From Acidobacteriaceae bacterium (GTDB lineage Bacteria > Acidobacteriota > Terriglobia > Bryobacterales > Bryobacteraceae): 60,016 nucleotides of DNA. This document shows, piece by piece, positions 26,667 through 35,086 of the stretch. The translations under genes and the position numbers were made by a program. Position 1 is the stretch's first letter. The number at the start of each line of letters is the position of its first letter. The notes beneath the pieces were generated by a model. It ran no database searches and was not told the origin of the DNA. It saw only the letters and a program-made list of their open reading frames with translations. The DNA lies in assembly GCA_019233755.1 (NCBI GenBank), contig JAFAMD010000064.1, forward strand, positions 1 through 60,016, in the 5' to 3' direction.

Positions 26667-29600
26667 GACACCGGAACGGCCGTGCCAAGCCGGCTGATCT
26701 CTCCAGGGGTGGGCCAGCGCAGGTCCAGGGTCATTGGAAAACTCGGGTTGACCTCCTCCTCTGGGACCATCATAGGGCCGGGCGTGTGGCCGAAATGCTG
26801 AAAGCGCTCCGAACGACGGCTTTCAGCTTCGGCCGCATTTACCGGCCTTGCGTTGTAGACTCGCCCATCGGGATGCGTTACGTGATAGGTACAGCCGCCG
26901 ATAGAGCGACCATTCCAAAGATCAACGATGTCGAACACGAGCGGGGCATGCACAGGGATTGTAGGATGTAGGCACGAAGGGGGGCGCCAGGCACGAAAAC
27001 GTACTCCTGCCACGGCTTCTCCAGGCGTGCCCGTCGGGTGAAGCGGAACCCTTCGCCCGTTACACGCAACCACATAGCGCGATTCAGTAAACCCGGACAC
27101 CTTCACTTGCAAGCGTTCCAGCGACGAATCGACAGTGCGCGCGGCCGCGCCGGAACCCGCTTCCTCGCCGAGCGCGTGCCAGGGTTCGAGCGCCTGCCTC
27201 AACTCGAGCAGCAAGCCTTGAGCCGCAATAGACCCGATACGAGGAAAGCGAAATTCCATATGCGAGCGAAACCAATGTGGGTCGAATTCATAGCCGGATC
27301 GCTCAGGAATCGTGAGCACTTCGAGAAGGTCCTGATTGACGAAGTGCGGCAGCAGAAAACGGTCATGAAGCGCGGTGCCCCAGCGAACCAGTTTGCCTTC
27401 GTAAGGCCGTTTCCAAAACAACGCGACCAAAGCCCGAATGAGCAGCAGCTCAACGAGCTCCATCCTGACATGCGGCGCCATCTCGAACCCGCGGAGCTCC
27501 AGCAGCCCCAGCCGCAACCCAGAGGCTTCCGGCGGATAAAGTTTGTCAATGCAGAACTCGGCGCGGTGCGTGTTGCCGGTCATGTCGACCAGCAAGTTAC
27601 GAAACAGCCGATCTACGAGCCAGGGCGAACATTCGCCGGACGGTAACTGGCTGAACGCGATCTCGAGCTCGTAGAGTGCATCCATGCGCGCCTCGTCCAC
27701 TCGCGGATACTGGCTGCTTGGGCCTATGAACGTGCCTGAAAACAGATACGACAGCGACGGGTGATTCTGCCAGAACGCCACCATACTGCGCAGCAGATCG
27801 GGACGGCGCAGCAACGGGCTTTCTGCCGCGGCCGGCCCACCGAGTGTTATGTGATTGCCGCCGCCGGTGGCCGCGTGCCTTCCGTCGTACAGGAACTTCT
27901 CGGCTGTCAGCCGGCTGTGCCACGCCTCGCTGAACACCAGATTGTTGATTTGTCGCAGTTCGTTCCAACTACCGGCGGGCGGCAGGTTCACCTCGATCAC
28001 GCCCGGATCAGGAACGATGCTGAAGGAGCGCAGGCGCGGGTCAGACGGCGGCGGATAGCCCTCAATCCACACCGGTCTCTGCAGATAAAGACAGGTATCC
28101 TCGACGGCGGCAACCAGATCCAGATAGTCCGCCAGATTCGAGGTGTACGGTAAGAACACATGCAGGCGGCCTTCACGCGCCTCCAGGCAAAGCGCGGGGC
28201 GCACGACCGGCGCCGAGGATTCACCGATCTTAGGTGACGGCGGCAGCGGATCGTCGGCTGGAGTAATGTCGAACAGGTCGAATCGGTGGACGGGACGGGG
28301 CGGAAGTTGTTCCCGGTCTGCGAATGGATCGCTCTCGAAGTCATACTCGATATCGTCCGGCGCGACCCAGGGTAAAGAATCGAGCGGCAAACGGTAGCCG
28401 ACCGGGGAGTCGCCCTGCAGCAGCAACACCCGTTCCGGGCGCAGGAACCAGAGCTGGCTCGACCAGTACAACCGGCCGTCGTGCTGCCGCCTGCGGATGG
28501 GGAGCACATACCCGACCGGCTTCGACAATCCACCCTCGAAGGCGCGCACAAGGGCCTCGCGTTCCTGCGCGTTCGCGAGCCTGGAATCGGTAACATCCAC
28601 GTTCACGGGGAGGCGCCTCTCTTTCCACAGGTAGTAGAAAGCATCTTCATATACAGGAAGAATGTTTTTCGAGCTCACCTGAAGACGGCGCGTGAGTGCT
28701 TCCATGAATTGAAGAGCGTCGCCTTCCCCGTACCCGTAGCGGTGGTCTTCCTGCGCGATGAGGCCATCATCTTCCCAAACAGGAACTTCGTCGGCCCGCC
28801 AGTAGCAAGACAACGCCCATCGCGGGACCGGCTCGCCCGGATACCACTTGCCCTGCCCAAAATGCAGCAATGCTCCGGGCGCCATTTTTTGGCGAAGCCG
28901 CCGGATCAATGTCACTGCCCGGTTCCGCTTCAGCGGTCCCATCGCATCTCCACACCATTGCGGGCTATCGGGCTCGTCGAGGCCGACAAATGTGGGCTCG
29001 CCGCCCATCGTCAGACGAACGTCTTGTGCTGCGAGGTCCGCGTCCACCTTGAGCGCCAATTGTTCCACTCTTGCCCATTGCTCATCGGTGAACGGCTTTG
29101 AGGAACGAGGCCGCTCGTCGACCCGGCAAACGGTCATAGCATAGCCGAAGTCAACACCAGCAGGCTCGACTGTGCCGGTAATGGGCGCGGCGTCTGAGGC
29201 TTCCGGCGTACAGGCCAGCGGAATGTGCCCTTCACCGGCCAGCAGTCCGGATGTGGGGTCCAATCCAATCCAGCCCGCTCCGGGCAGATAAACTTCCGCC
29301 CAGGCATGCAGATCAGCAGAATCCTTCGAATCGGCAGCCGCTTCAATCGGCGGTTCATCCGGCACCAGTTGAATCAAATATCCCGAGACAAAGCGTGCGG
29401 CCAAGTCCAGGTGTCGCAAGATCTGCACCAGCAACCATGCCGAATCGCGACACGAACCGTTACCACGCTCGAGCGTTTCCTCGCAAGTCTGAACACCCGG
29501 ATGGACGCGCACAAGATACGCGATGTCATCCCGTACGCGCCGGTTCAAATCAACCAGAAAGCCGATGGTTCCACGCCTATCGCGCGATACGCTAATGAGA

Positions 29601-30007
29601 AAATCCCTGAGCAGCGGACCTGCGGGCTCTGCTGCGCGGTAAGGCTCAAGAGCCTTCGTAAGCTCAGGCGAGTAGCCGAACGGGTACTCTTCGGCAGGAG
29701 GCTCAAGGAAAAAGCCAAATGGGTTTACAGGGACCAGTTCTGCCAGAAGATCCACTTCAACCACAAACTGCCGGGTCTTTTCGGGAAGGGTGACACGGGC
29801 GACGTAATTACTGTGCGGATCCTGTTGCCAGCCTAGGAAATGGTTCGCAGGCGTAATGTTCAGCGCGTAATCCAGAATGCGCGTGCGGCAGTTTGGGGCA
29901 GGGCGCAACCGGATCCACTGCGGACCAAGTGCAACTGGCTTGTCGTAGCGGTACTGCGTCCGGTGATTCAGCGCAACCTGTATCGCCAAATCTCGATTAT
30001 TCCCCAA
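26663..30007 (-). CDS. Transglutaminase–DUF2126 putative amidoligase
   Basis: A 1114-residue fusion. Residues about 8-100 are the bacterial transglutaminase N-terminal domain (VALNHRTQYRYDKPV). Residues about 165-285 are the core, with catalytic Cys in GNGSCRDSAWLLVQ, His in DLHAWAEVYLPGAGW and Asp in GLDPTSG. From about 300 to the end is DUF2126 (LTMGGEPTFVGLDEPDSPQW, ATGGGNHITLGG, NTHRAEFCIDKLYPPEA), a putative amidoligase family. The same polypeptide thus pairs a peptidase-like and a ligase-like domain. TTG 30007 is the far start; TTG 29989 puts AIQVALNHRT at the N-terminus, as I recall for homologues. The stop overlaps the next gene by four bases. Confidence 0.92.
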   Translation of the reverse strand: MGNNRDLAIQVALNHRTQYRYDKPVALGPQWIRLRPAPNCRTRILDYALNITPANHFLGWQQDPHSNYVARVTLPEKTRQFVVEVDLLAELVPVNPFGFFLEPPAEEYPFGYSPELTKALEPYRAAEPAGPLLRDFLISVSRDRRGTIGFLVDLNRRVRDDIAYLVRVHPGVQTCEETLERGNGSCRDSAWLLVQILRHLDLAARFVSGYLIQLVPDEPPIEAAADSKDSADLHAWAEVYLPGAGWIGLDPTSGLLAGEGHIPLACTPEASDAAPITGTVEPAGVDFGYAMTVCRVDERPRSSKPFTDEQWARVEQLALKVDADLAAQDVRLTMGGEPTFVGLDEPDSPQWCGDAMGPLKRNRAVTLIRRLRQKMAPGALLHFGQGKWYPGEPVPRWALSCYWRADEVPVWEDDGLIAQEDHRYGYGEGDALQFMEALTRRLQVSSKNILPVYEDAFYYLWKERRLPVNVDVTDSRLANAQEREALVRAFEGGLSKPVGYVLPIRRRQHDGRLYWSSQLWFLRPERVLLLQGDSPVGYRLPLDSLPWVAPDDIEYDFESDPFADREQLPPRPVHRFDLFDITPADDPLPPSPKIGESSAPVVRPALCLEAREGRLHVFLPYTSNLADYLDLVAAVEDTCLYLQRPVWIEGYPPPSDPRLRSFSIVPDPGVIEVNLPPAGSWNELRQINNLVFSEAWHSRLTAEKFLYDGRHAATGGGNHITLGGPAAAESPLLRRPDLLRSMVAFWQNHPSLSYLFSGTFIGPSSQYPRVDEARMDALYELEIAFSQLPSGECSPWLVDRLFRNLLVDMTGNTHRAEFCIDKLYPPEASGLRLGLLELRGFEMAPHVRMELVELLLIRALVALFWKRPYEGKLVRWGTALHDRFLLPHFVNQDLLEVLTIPERSGYEFDPHWFRSHMEFRFPRIGSIAAQGLLLELRQALEPWHALGEEAGSGAAARTVDSSLERLQVKVSGFTESRYVVACNGRRVPLHPTGTPGEAVAGVRFRAWRPPSCLHPTIPVHAPLVFDIVDLWNGRSIGGCTYHVTHPDGRVYNARPVNAAEAESRRSERFQHFGHTPGPMMVPEEEVNPSFPMTLDLRWPTPGEISRLGTAVPVS

Positions 30008-30013
30008 ACAGAG

Positions 30014-30028
30014 GGCTTAGTCTAAGCC
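30014..30028. promoter_or_regulatory. Small perfect inverted repeat between zinc-finger and DUF2126 genes
   Basis: GGCTTA-GTC-TAAGCC forms a six-base stem with a three-base loop in the 46-base gap between the UBP zinc finger stop and the DUF2126 start. There is no T run after it on the reverse strand, so it is not a standard terminator. It could tune read-through or be an operator; the role is unknown. Confidence 0.35.
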
Positions 30029-30053
30029 ATGAACGGCGGGATGCGAATGAAAG

Positions 30054-30317
30054 TTACTCTTCGCAATAAAGCTCGTCTTTGTAGCACCAGACCCAGCTCT
30101 CACCGGGTTCAATCGAACGCACCAACGGATGTCCGACCGCACGAAAATGACCGGTAGCGTGCCTGTTCTTCGATGAATCACAACACCCCACGTGACCGCA
30201 GGTCAGGCACAGCCGCAGGTGAACCCAGGTGTCACCGGTTTTCACGCAGTCTTCGCAGACATGCTTGTCCGTCTCCGTGATCTTTATTTGATCGAGATGG
30301 GTACATTCGCGCTTCAT
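30054..30317 (-). CDS. UBP-type zinc finger protein
   Basis: An 87-residue protein that is a single ZnF-UBP domain. The zinc ligands are visible: CTH (5-7), CEDC (21-24), CLTCGHVGCC (37-46), and the RHATGHF and GHPL histidines. The C-terminal WVWCYKDELYC resembles the WCY segment that in USP5 and HDAC6 lines the pocket for the free diglycine tail of ubiquitin. Bacterial standalone copies have no known ligand. ATG 30317 is chosen because AAAAGGAG lies six bases upstream; the longer frame to 30533 has no motif. It lies 46 bases upstream of the DUF2126 gene on the same strand, so is probably the first gene of that operon. Confidence 0.9.
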   Translation of the reverse strand: MKRECTHLDQIKITETDKHVCEDCVKTGDTWVHLRLCLTCGHVGCCDSSKNRHATGHFRAVGHPLVRSIEPGESWVWCYKDELYCEE

Positions 30318-30522
30318 TCGGACTCCTTTTTTTGCGTCGTTAGATCTGCTAAAAGAGTGTATTCCTTTTCGGCGGAGGCGCGACCGCGTATTGCGGGTGA
30401 CCTTATCCACGCACCAGCCCAGGCTGACGCAGGTTCGCGCCTGCAGAAATTCGAGGACCTGGCGTTCGAAAGCCCAACGGGCCGGGCGGAACAACACCCG
30501 GCAAAGTGTCGTGAAGCCGGCT

Positions 30523-30552
30523 TTGACAGTCACATTGCAGATTCGTTAGACT
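30523..30552 (+). promoter_or_regulatory. Candidate sigma-70 promoter for the rplM operon
   Basis: A perfect -35 box TTGACA (30523-30528) is followed 18 bases later by TAGACT (30547-30552), four of six matches to the -10 consensus. It sits about 40 bases before the rplM start, as expected for a ribosomal protein operon. Transcription from here is inferred. Confidence 0.5.
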
Positions 30553-30592
30553 GAAGTGTTCGAGTTTTCGAGCGGAGAGAATAAGTCTGTCC

Positions 30593-31027
30593 ATGCGTAC
30601 CGAATTTCCGTCCAAGAACGAAATTGTCCGTTCCTGGCACGTGATCGACGCCAACGACGCCGTTTTGGGACGGGTGGCGAGCCGCGCCGCTATGCTCTTG
30701 ATGGGCAAGCACAAGCCGACCTACGTACCGTCTATCGACACGGGCGATCACGTCATTATAGTTAACGCCGCCAAGGTCAAGCTGACGGGTGGCAAAGAGG
30801 GTCAGAAAGTCTATCGCCGCCACACGGGTTATCCGGGCGGCCTGATTGAGACCGGCGCGCGCCGCATGCGCGAGACACGGCCGGAGCGAATGCTGGAGCT
30901 GGCGGTTTCGGGAATGCTCCCGAAGACGAAGCTTGGCAAGCAGATGTATCGAAAGCTGAAGGTGTACGCTGGCGAGCATCATCCTCATCAGGCACAGAAA
31001 CCGGCTGCTCTGGCGGTCGAGGCGTAA
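30593..31027 (+). CDS. rplM: 50S ribosomal protein L13
   Basis: L13 is an early-assembly protein of the large subunit. The 144-residue sequence is of standard length with SWHVIDANDAVLGRVASRAA near the N-terminus, GDHVIIVNAAKVKLTGGK, YRRHTGYPGGL near residue 80 and AVSGMLPKTKLGKQMYRKL near the end. It is followed 19 bases later by rpsI, the usual pair. Confidence 0.97.
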   Translation: MRTEFPSKNEIVRSWHVIDANDAVLGRVASRAAMLLMGKHKPTYVPSIDTGDHVIIVNAAKVKLTGGKEGQKVYRRHTGYPGGLIETGARRMRETRPERMLELAVSGMLPKTKLGKQMYRKLKVYAGEHHPHQAQKPAALAVEA

Positions 31028-31046
31028 CGAGAAGAGAGGAAATTAG

Positions 31047-31445
31047 TTGCCAGCGAAGTTAGTTCAACAGTTGGGAACCGGCCGGCGAAAAACCGCCACG
31101 GCACGCGTTTTCTTGCGGCCGGGAAAAGGCACGATCACCGTCAATCACCGGCCTTTTGATAATTATTTCGTAAACGAATCGGCGCGCGCCTACGTGCGGC
31201 AGCCGCTGCTCGCCACCGAGCTGGCCGACCGGTTCGATGTGTTGATCCTCGCCGATGGCGGCGGGGTGTCGGGACAAGCCGGTGCAGCACGTCTCGGTAT
31301 TGCCCGAGCTCTGATTGAATTTAATTCCGAACTGCGCGGTAAGCTGAAGCAGCTCGGATTCCTCACGCGCGATGCTCGCGCTCATGAGCGAAAGAAGTAC
31401 GGCCAGAAGGGCGCACGCAAACGCTTCCAATTCTCCAAGCGCTAG
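31047..31445 (+). CDS. rpsI: 30S ribosomal protein S9
   Basis: S9 is a small-subunit protein whose C-terminal tail reaches the P-site tRNA. The 132 residues include [19 protein letters not shown], the [19 protein letters not shown] block and the basic tail ending in KR. The start is TTG 31047, with GAGAGGAAA just upstream; no ATG is available nearby. It is co-transcribed with rplM. Confidence 0.97.
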   Translation: MPAKLVQQLGTGRRKTATARVFLRPGKGTITVNHRPFDNYFVNESARAYVRQPLLATELADRFDVLILADGGGVSGQAGAARLGIARALIEFNSELRGKLKQLGFLTRDARAHERKKYGQKGARKRFQFSKR

Positions 31446-31475
31446 TAGTTCTTTCCGTTCCTCAAGCAAGATCCG

Positions 31476-31556
31476 CGAAGGGTGGTTTGCGGCCACCCCT
31501 CGCCCAACCTGAACGAAACTAAGATCACACAAAATTCCGCTTTGGGCCGTGTGAAT
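31476..31556 (+). promoter_or_regulatory. Structured leader upstream of rpsB
   Basis: The 149-base rpsI-rpsB gap has two hairpins. CGA-a-GGGTGG / CCACCC-c-TCG spans 31476-31502 with a seven-base loop and one mismatch. GATCACAC / GTGTGA-a-TC spans 31523-31556. Neither is followed by a T run. In other bacteria the rpsB leader is the target for S2 autoregulation; the same role here is a guess based on position. Confidence 0.4.
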
Positions 31557-31594
31557 CCAGGGGGTTCAGCTTATTCAATTTGACTGGAGGCAAT

Positions 31595-32497
31595 TTGCCA
31601 TCAATTTCAATGAAGGAATTGCTCGAAGCCGGCGTTCACTTCGGGCACCAGACCAAGCGCTGGAATCCAAAGATGAAAGAGTACATCTTTGGCGAACGAA
31701 ACGGCATTTATATCATCGACCTGCAGAAGACGCTCAAGCTCTTCAAGGACGCGATGCGGTATGTGGGAGAAATGGCGGCGCAGGGCAAGACGGTGCTCTT
31801 CGTGGGCACGAAGCGCCAGGCGCAGGAAGCCATTGCTGAAGAGGCAACGCGGTCCGGGCAGTTTTATGTGAACCAGCGCTGGCTGGGTGGATTGCTGACC
31901 AATATCACGACGGTGCAGCGGTCCATCAAGCGTCTGAAAGAACTCGACTCAATGGCAGCCGAGAACGGTTACGAAGGCCGCGCCAAGAAAGAAGTGGGAC
32001 GGCTGGAGCGCGAACGCAAGCATCTTCAGCAGAACCTGGCCGGCATCAAGGACATGCCCGGATTGCCGGACATGCTGTTCGTCGTCGATTCGAACAAGGA
32101 AGCGATCGCGGTGAAGGAAGCCCGACGGCTGGGCATTCCGGTGGTTGCCGTGGTGGATACCAACTGCGATCCGGACGAGGTCGATTACGTTATCCCCGGC
32201 AACGACGACGCCCTGCGCGCAATCCGGCTGTTTACGACCAAGATCGCGGACGCGGTGGTCGAAGGCCGTTCGCTCGCGACCGAGCAGGAGTTCGCCGCCG
32301 AGAAGATTGTCAGCGAAGGCGAAGAAGGCGCCGAGCACACGCCGGAAGAATATACGCAATACCTCGATCCGAAGTATGCGGAGCAGTTGATGTCAGAAAG
32401 CCTGGCGACGAGCGCCGAGCCGGAGACACCGCCGCGTAAGGGCCCGGGCAGCGAGGCCTCAGAGGACGTGGTCAGCACCACTGTTAACGAAATCTAG
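31595..32497 (+). CDS. rpsB: 30S ribosomal protein S2
   Basis: S2 is a late-binding small-subunit protein. [35 protein letters not shown] and [11 protein letters not shown] are invariant blocks. [15 protein letters not shown] and [15 protein letters not shown] close the core. The start is TTG 31595, because GGAGG at 31586-31590 is four bases away; ATG 31610 is too far and TTG 31580 precedes the site. The C-terminus carries an extra acidic tail of about 60 residues that is absent from E. coli S2. It is followed by tsf. Confidence 0.95.
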   Translation: MPSISMKELLEAGVHFGHQTKRWNPKMKEYIFGERNGIYIIDLQKTLKLFKDAMRYVGEMAAQGKTVLFVGTKRQAQEAIAEEATRSGQFYVNQRWLGGLLTNITTVQRSIKRLKELDSMAAENGYEGRAKKEVGRLERERKHLQQNLAGIKDMPGLPDMLFVVDSNKEAIAVKEARRLGIPVVAVVDTNCDPDEVDYVIPGNDDALRAIRLFTTKIADAVVEGRSLATEQEFAAEKIVSEGEEGAEHTPEEYTQYLDPKYAEQLMSESLATSAEPETPPRKGPGSEASEDVVSTTVNEI

Positions 32498-32521
32498 CTC
32501 GTTAACGCAACCGAAACAGAC

Positions 32522-32552
32522 GGGCGACCGGCCTCGAAGGGCCAGGTCGCCC
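32522..32552 (+). promoter_or_regulatory. Strong hairpin between rpsB and tsf
   Basis: GGGCGACC-GGCC pairs with GGCC-a-GGTCGCCC around a six-base loop, giving 12 base pairs with a single bulged A. No T run follows, so it is unlikely to stop transcription by itself. It may serve as a processing or stability element, or as a partial attenuator that sets the ratio of S2 to EF-Ts. Confidence 0.5.
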
Positions 32553-32625
32553 AACGTGTGTATATGCGCACGCGACGAAGCAGCGGCTTTTATACACCTT
32601 GAGAAGATAAAGAAAGAGAACTGAA

Positions 32626-33603
32626 ATGGCAGAGATCAGTGCACAGTTAGTAAAGCAACTCCGGGAGCGCACGGGCGCAGGCATGATGGAGTGCAAGAAG
32701 GCCCTGCAGGAAGCAAACGGCGACTTGGCGGAAGCGGAAGTCGTGCTGCGCAAGCGCGGCATTGCGGGCGCGAGCAAGAAGGAATCGCGGACAACGAGGC
32801 AGGGACTGATCAATTCGTTCATCAGCAGCGACGGGAAGCTGGGAGCGCTGGTGGAAGTGAACTGCGAGTCGGACTTCGTTGCACGCACGGAGGATTTTCA
32901 GAACCTGGCGGCGGATGTGGCCGCTCATATCGCGGCGACCAGGCCGAAGGCTGTCCGGCTGGAGGATGTGACCGAGGCCGAGCGCGCGAACTTCAAGGCG
33001 AACGAGACACTATACGAGCAGAAGTTCACGAAGGACGGCGGCGTCACGGTTGGCGAGCTGGTCAGAAGCAAGATCGCGAAGCTGGGCGAGAACATCAATA
33101 TTTCGCGCTTCGTCGTGTATGAAGTGAAGGGCAACGGCGTCGTCGGCCAATACATTCATACGGGCTCACAGATCGGCGTGCTGTTGGAAGTACATTCGCC
33201 CTCGGCAGAAGCCACCGAGAAGCCGGATTTCAAGACGCTGGTGCGGGACATCGCGATGCAGATTGCGGCGGCGAATCCGCAGTATGTCAGCAAGGAGAAC
33301 GTGCCGGGGGATGTCCTCGAAAAAGAGCGCACCATTCAGCGCGAGCGCGCGCTCAATGAGGGCAAGCCGGAGAAGATGGTCGACAAGATCGCCGAAGGCC
33401 GCATGAGCAAGTTCTACGAAGAAGTGTGCCTGCTGGAGCAGCCGTTTATCCGTGAAAACACGGTGAGCGTCGGCGAGTTGATTCGCACCGCATCCAGCAA
33501 GCTGGGCGGACCGGTAAGTGTATCGCGCTTTGTACGGTACAAGGTTGGCGATGCAGGCGACGCGCCAGGCGTGCAGGAAAGTCCTCTCCCGGTGACAGCG
33601 TGA
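32626..33603 (+). CDS. tsf: Elongation factor Ts
   Basis: EF-Ts recycles EF-Tu-GDP to the GTP form. The 325-residue protein has the UBA-like N-terminus LVKQLRERTGAGMMECKKAL and the nucleotide-exchange core motif CESDFVARTEDF near residue 80, where the Asp-Phe pair enters the EF-Tu nucleotide site. Two dimerisation-type subdomains follow (GENINISRFVVYEVKGNGVV and GGPVSVSRFVRYKVG). Length fits the long EF-Ts type. It lies 128 bases after rpsB. Confidence 0.96.
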   Translation: MAEISAQLVKQLRERTGAGMMECKKALQEANGDLAEAEVVLRKRGIAGASKKESRTTRQGLINSFISSDGKLGALVEVNCESDFVARTEDFQNLAADVAAHIAATRPKAVRLEDVTEAERANFKANETLYEQKFTKDGGVTVGELVRSKIAKLGENINISRFVVYEVKGNGVVGQYIHTGSQIGVLLEVHSPSAEATEKPDFKTLVRDIAMQIAAANPQYVSKENVPGDVLEKERTIQRERALNEGKPEKMVDKIAEGRMSKFYEEVCLLEQPFIRENTVSVGELIRTASSKLGGPVSVSRFVRYKVGDAGDAPGVQESPLPVTA

Positions 33604-33690
33604 GCTACGCCGACTGATAAGCTCGCATAGACGAACAGGCGACGAGACCGGCCGGATACTTTCTGCGGCCGAGTCTCGGCCGTAAACTGC

Positions 33691-34398
33691 ATGCCAAAGT
33701 ATCGACGCATCTTACTCAAAATCAGCGGTGAGGCTCTGGCCGGGCCTCTTTCATTCGGGCTCGATCCGGAGCGCGTGAAGCAGCTAGCCAGCGAAGTGGC
33801 CGAGGTGGCGCGAGCGGGTGTTCAGGTCGGCCTGGTTCTCGGCGGCGGCAACATCTTTCGAGGGGTGGCGGCGGCCGCGCACCAAATGGATCGCGTAACC
33901 GGCGATCACATGGGGATGCTTGCAACGGTCATCAATGCGCTGGCCTTCCAGGATGCCCTGGAGCAGCTTGGAGTGCCGACGCGCGTGATGACGGCGATTC
34001 AAATGCACCAGGTCGCAGAGCCGTATATCCGGAGACGCGCAATCCGGCATCTTGAAAAAGGCCGGGCCGTGATTTTCGCGGCGGGTACCTCGAATCCATA
34101 TTTTTCAACGGATACCGCGGCGACGCTTCGCGGGCTGGAGATTCACGCCGAGATCATCGCCAAAGCGACCAGCGTGGACGGCGTGTACGACAAAGACCCG
34201 AAGAAGTTTCCCGATGCGGTGAAGTACGACGAGGTCGGCTACACCGAAATCCTGGCTAAAGGATTGGGCGTGATGGACGCTTCCGCGGTGGCGATGTGCC
34301 GCGACAACCGCATGCCGATCACGGTCTTCGATTTGAAAGTGCACGGAAATATAATGCGAATGGCGATGGGCGAGCCGATCGGCACTGTCATTCGCTAA
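33691..34398 (+). CDS. pyrH: Uridylate kinase (UMP kinase)
   Basis: Cytoplasmic enzyme that phosphorylates UMP to UDP with ATP; bacterial members belong to the amino-acid-kinase fold. [12 protein letters not shown] gives the phosphate-binding N-terminus. [32 protein letters not shown] and [15 protein letters not shown] are family blocks. [17 protein letters not shown] is the uridine/GTP-responsive region. The order tsf-pyrH-frr is conserved in most bacteria. Confidence 0.97.
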   Translation: MPKYRRILLKISGEALAGPLSFGLDPERVKQLASEVAEVARAGVQVGLVLGGGNIFRGVAAAAHQMDRVTGDHMGMLATVINALAFQDALEQLGVPTRVMTAIQMHQVAEPYIRRRAIRHLEKGRAVIFAAGTSNPYFSTDTAATLRGLEIHAEIIAKATSVDGVYDKDPKKFPDAVKYDEVGYTEILAKGLGVMDASAVAMCRDNRMPITVFDLKVHGNIMRMAMGEPIGTVIR

Positions 34399-34416
34399 TC
34401 AGGAAGCGGCAGACTT

Positions 34417-35022
34417 ATGAAACAGGAAAAAGAATCCGCCCCGAGCGGCAGCCTTTTCAAGAACTTGAAGGAAGTGGAGGCGAACACCCGCTCCAAGATG
34501 GACAAGGTGCTGGCCGACCTGCACAATGAGATGACCCACATCCGCACGGGACGCGCCTCGATCGGGCTGCTGGACAGCGTACGCGTGGATTACTACGGCT
34601 CGCCTGTTCCCTTGAACCAGGTGGCGCAACTGCACGTACCGGAGCCCGCGATGATCACGGTGCAGCCGTGGGATTCGTCCACCATTAACGCGATTGAGAA
34701 GGCAATCCGGAATGCGGATCTGGGATTGAATCCGTCAAACGACGGAAAGATTGTTCGGGTGCCAATTCCTCCGCTGACGGAAGAGCGCCGCAGGGATCTG
34801 GCAAAGAAGCTGAGCCACATCGCAGAGGAGCGCCGGGTAAGCTTGCGGAACGCGCGCCGCGACGCCAACGATCATCTGAAAAAGATGCTTAAAGATAAGC
34901 TGATCAGTGAAGACGAAGAGCGTCAGGCGCTCGATACGATCCAGAAGCTGACTGACTCACAAATCGCAAAGATTGATCAGGCGGCAAAAGCGAAAGAAAA
35001 AGAGATTCTGGAATTCAAGTAG
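34417..35022 (+). CDS. frr: Ribosome recycling factor
   Basis: Splits post-termination ribosomes together with EF-G. The 201-residue protein carries the core HIRTGRASIGLLDSVRVDYYG, PLNQVAQLHVPEPAMITVQP and IRNADLGLNPSNDGKIVRVP, then the long helices with ERRVSLRNARRDANDHLKK. A Lys/Glu-rich N-terminal tail of about 15 residues is extra compared with E. coli (185). It is followed directly by a terminator. Confidence 0.97.
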   Translation: MKQEKESAPSGSLFKNLKEVEANTRSKMDKVLADLHNEMTHIRTGRASIGLLDSVRVDYYGSPVPLNQVAQLHVPEPAMITVQPWDSSTINAIEKAIRNADLGLNPSNDGKIVRVPIPPLTEERRRDLAKKLSHIAEERRVSLRNARRDANDHLKKMLKDKLISEDEERQALDTIQKLTDSQIAKIDQAAKAKEKEILEFK

Positions 35023-35032
35023 CCAAAAATTG

Positions 35033-35059
35033 AGGCGCCCCGCAACGGCGCCTTTTTTT
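35033..35059 (+). terminator. Rho-independent terminator after frr
   Basis: AGGCGCC pairs with GGCGCCT around a seven-base loop (CCGCAAC) and is followed at once by a run of seven T. It ends the rplM-frr block and lies 27 bases from the end of the convergent tolC gene. Confidence 0.9.
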
Positions 35060-35086
35060 CTTTCTTTCCAGGCACTGGCGAACCGA

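Noticed and set aside
30322..30331. T run upstream of the UBP zinc finger gene as a terminator
   Set aside because: It is the complement of the A-rich ribosome-binding region (AAAAAGGAG) and no stem precedes it.
30318..30533. N-terminal extension of the UBP zinc finger protein
   Set aside because: No domain character, and the internal ATG 30317 has a strong ribosome-binding site at the right distance.
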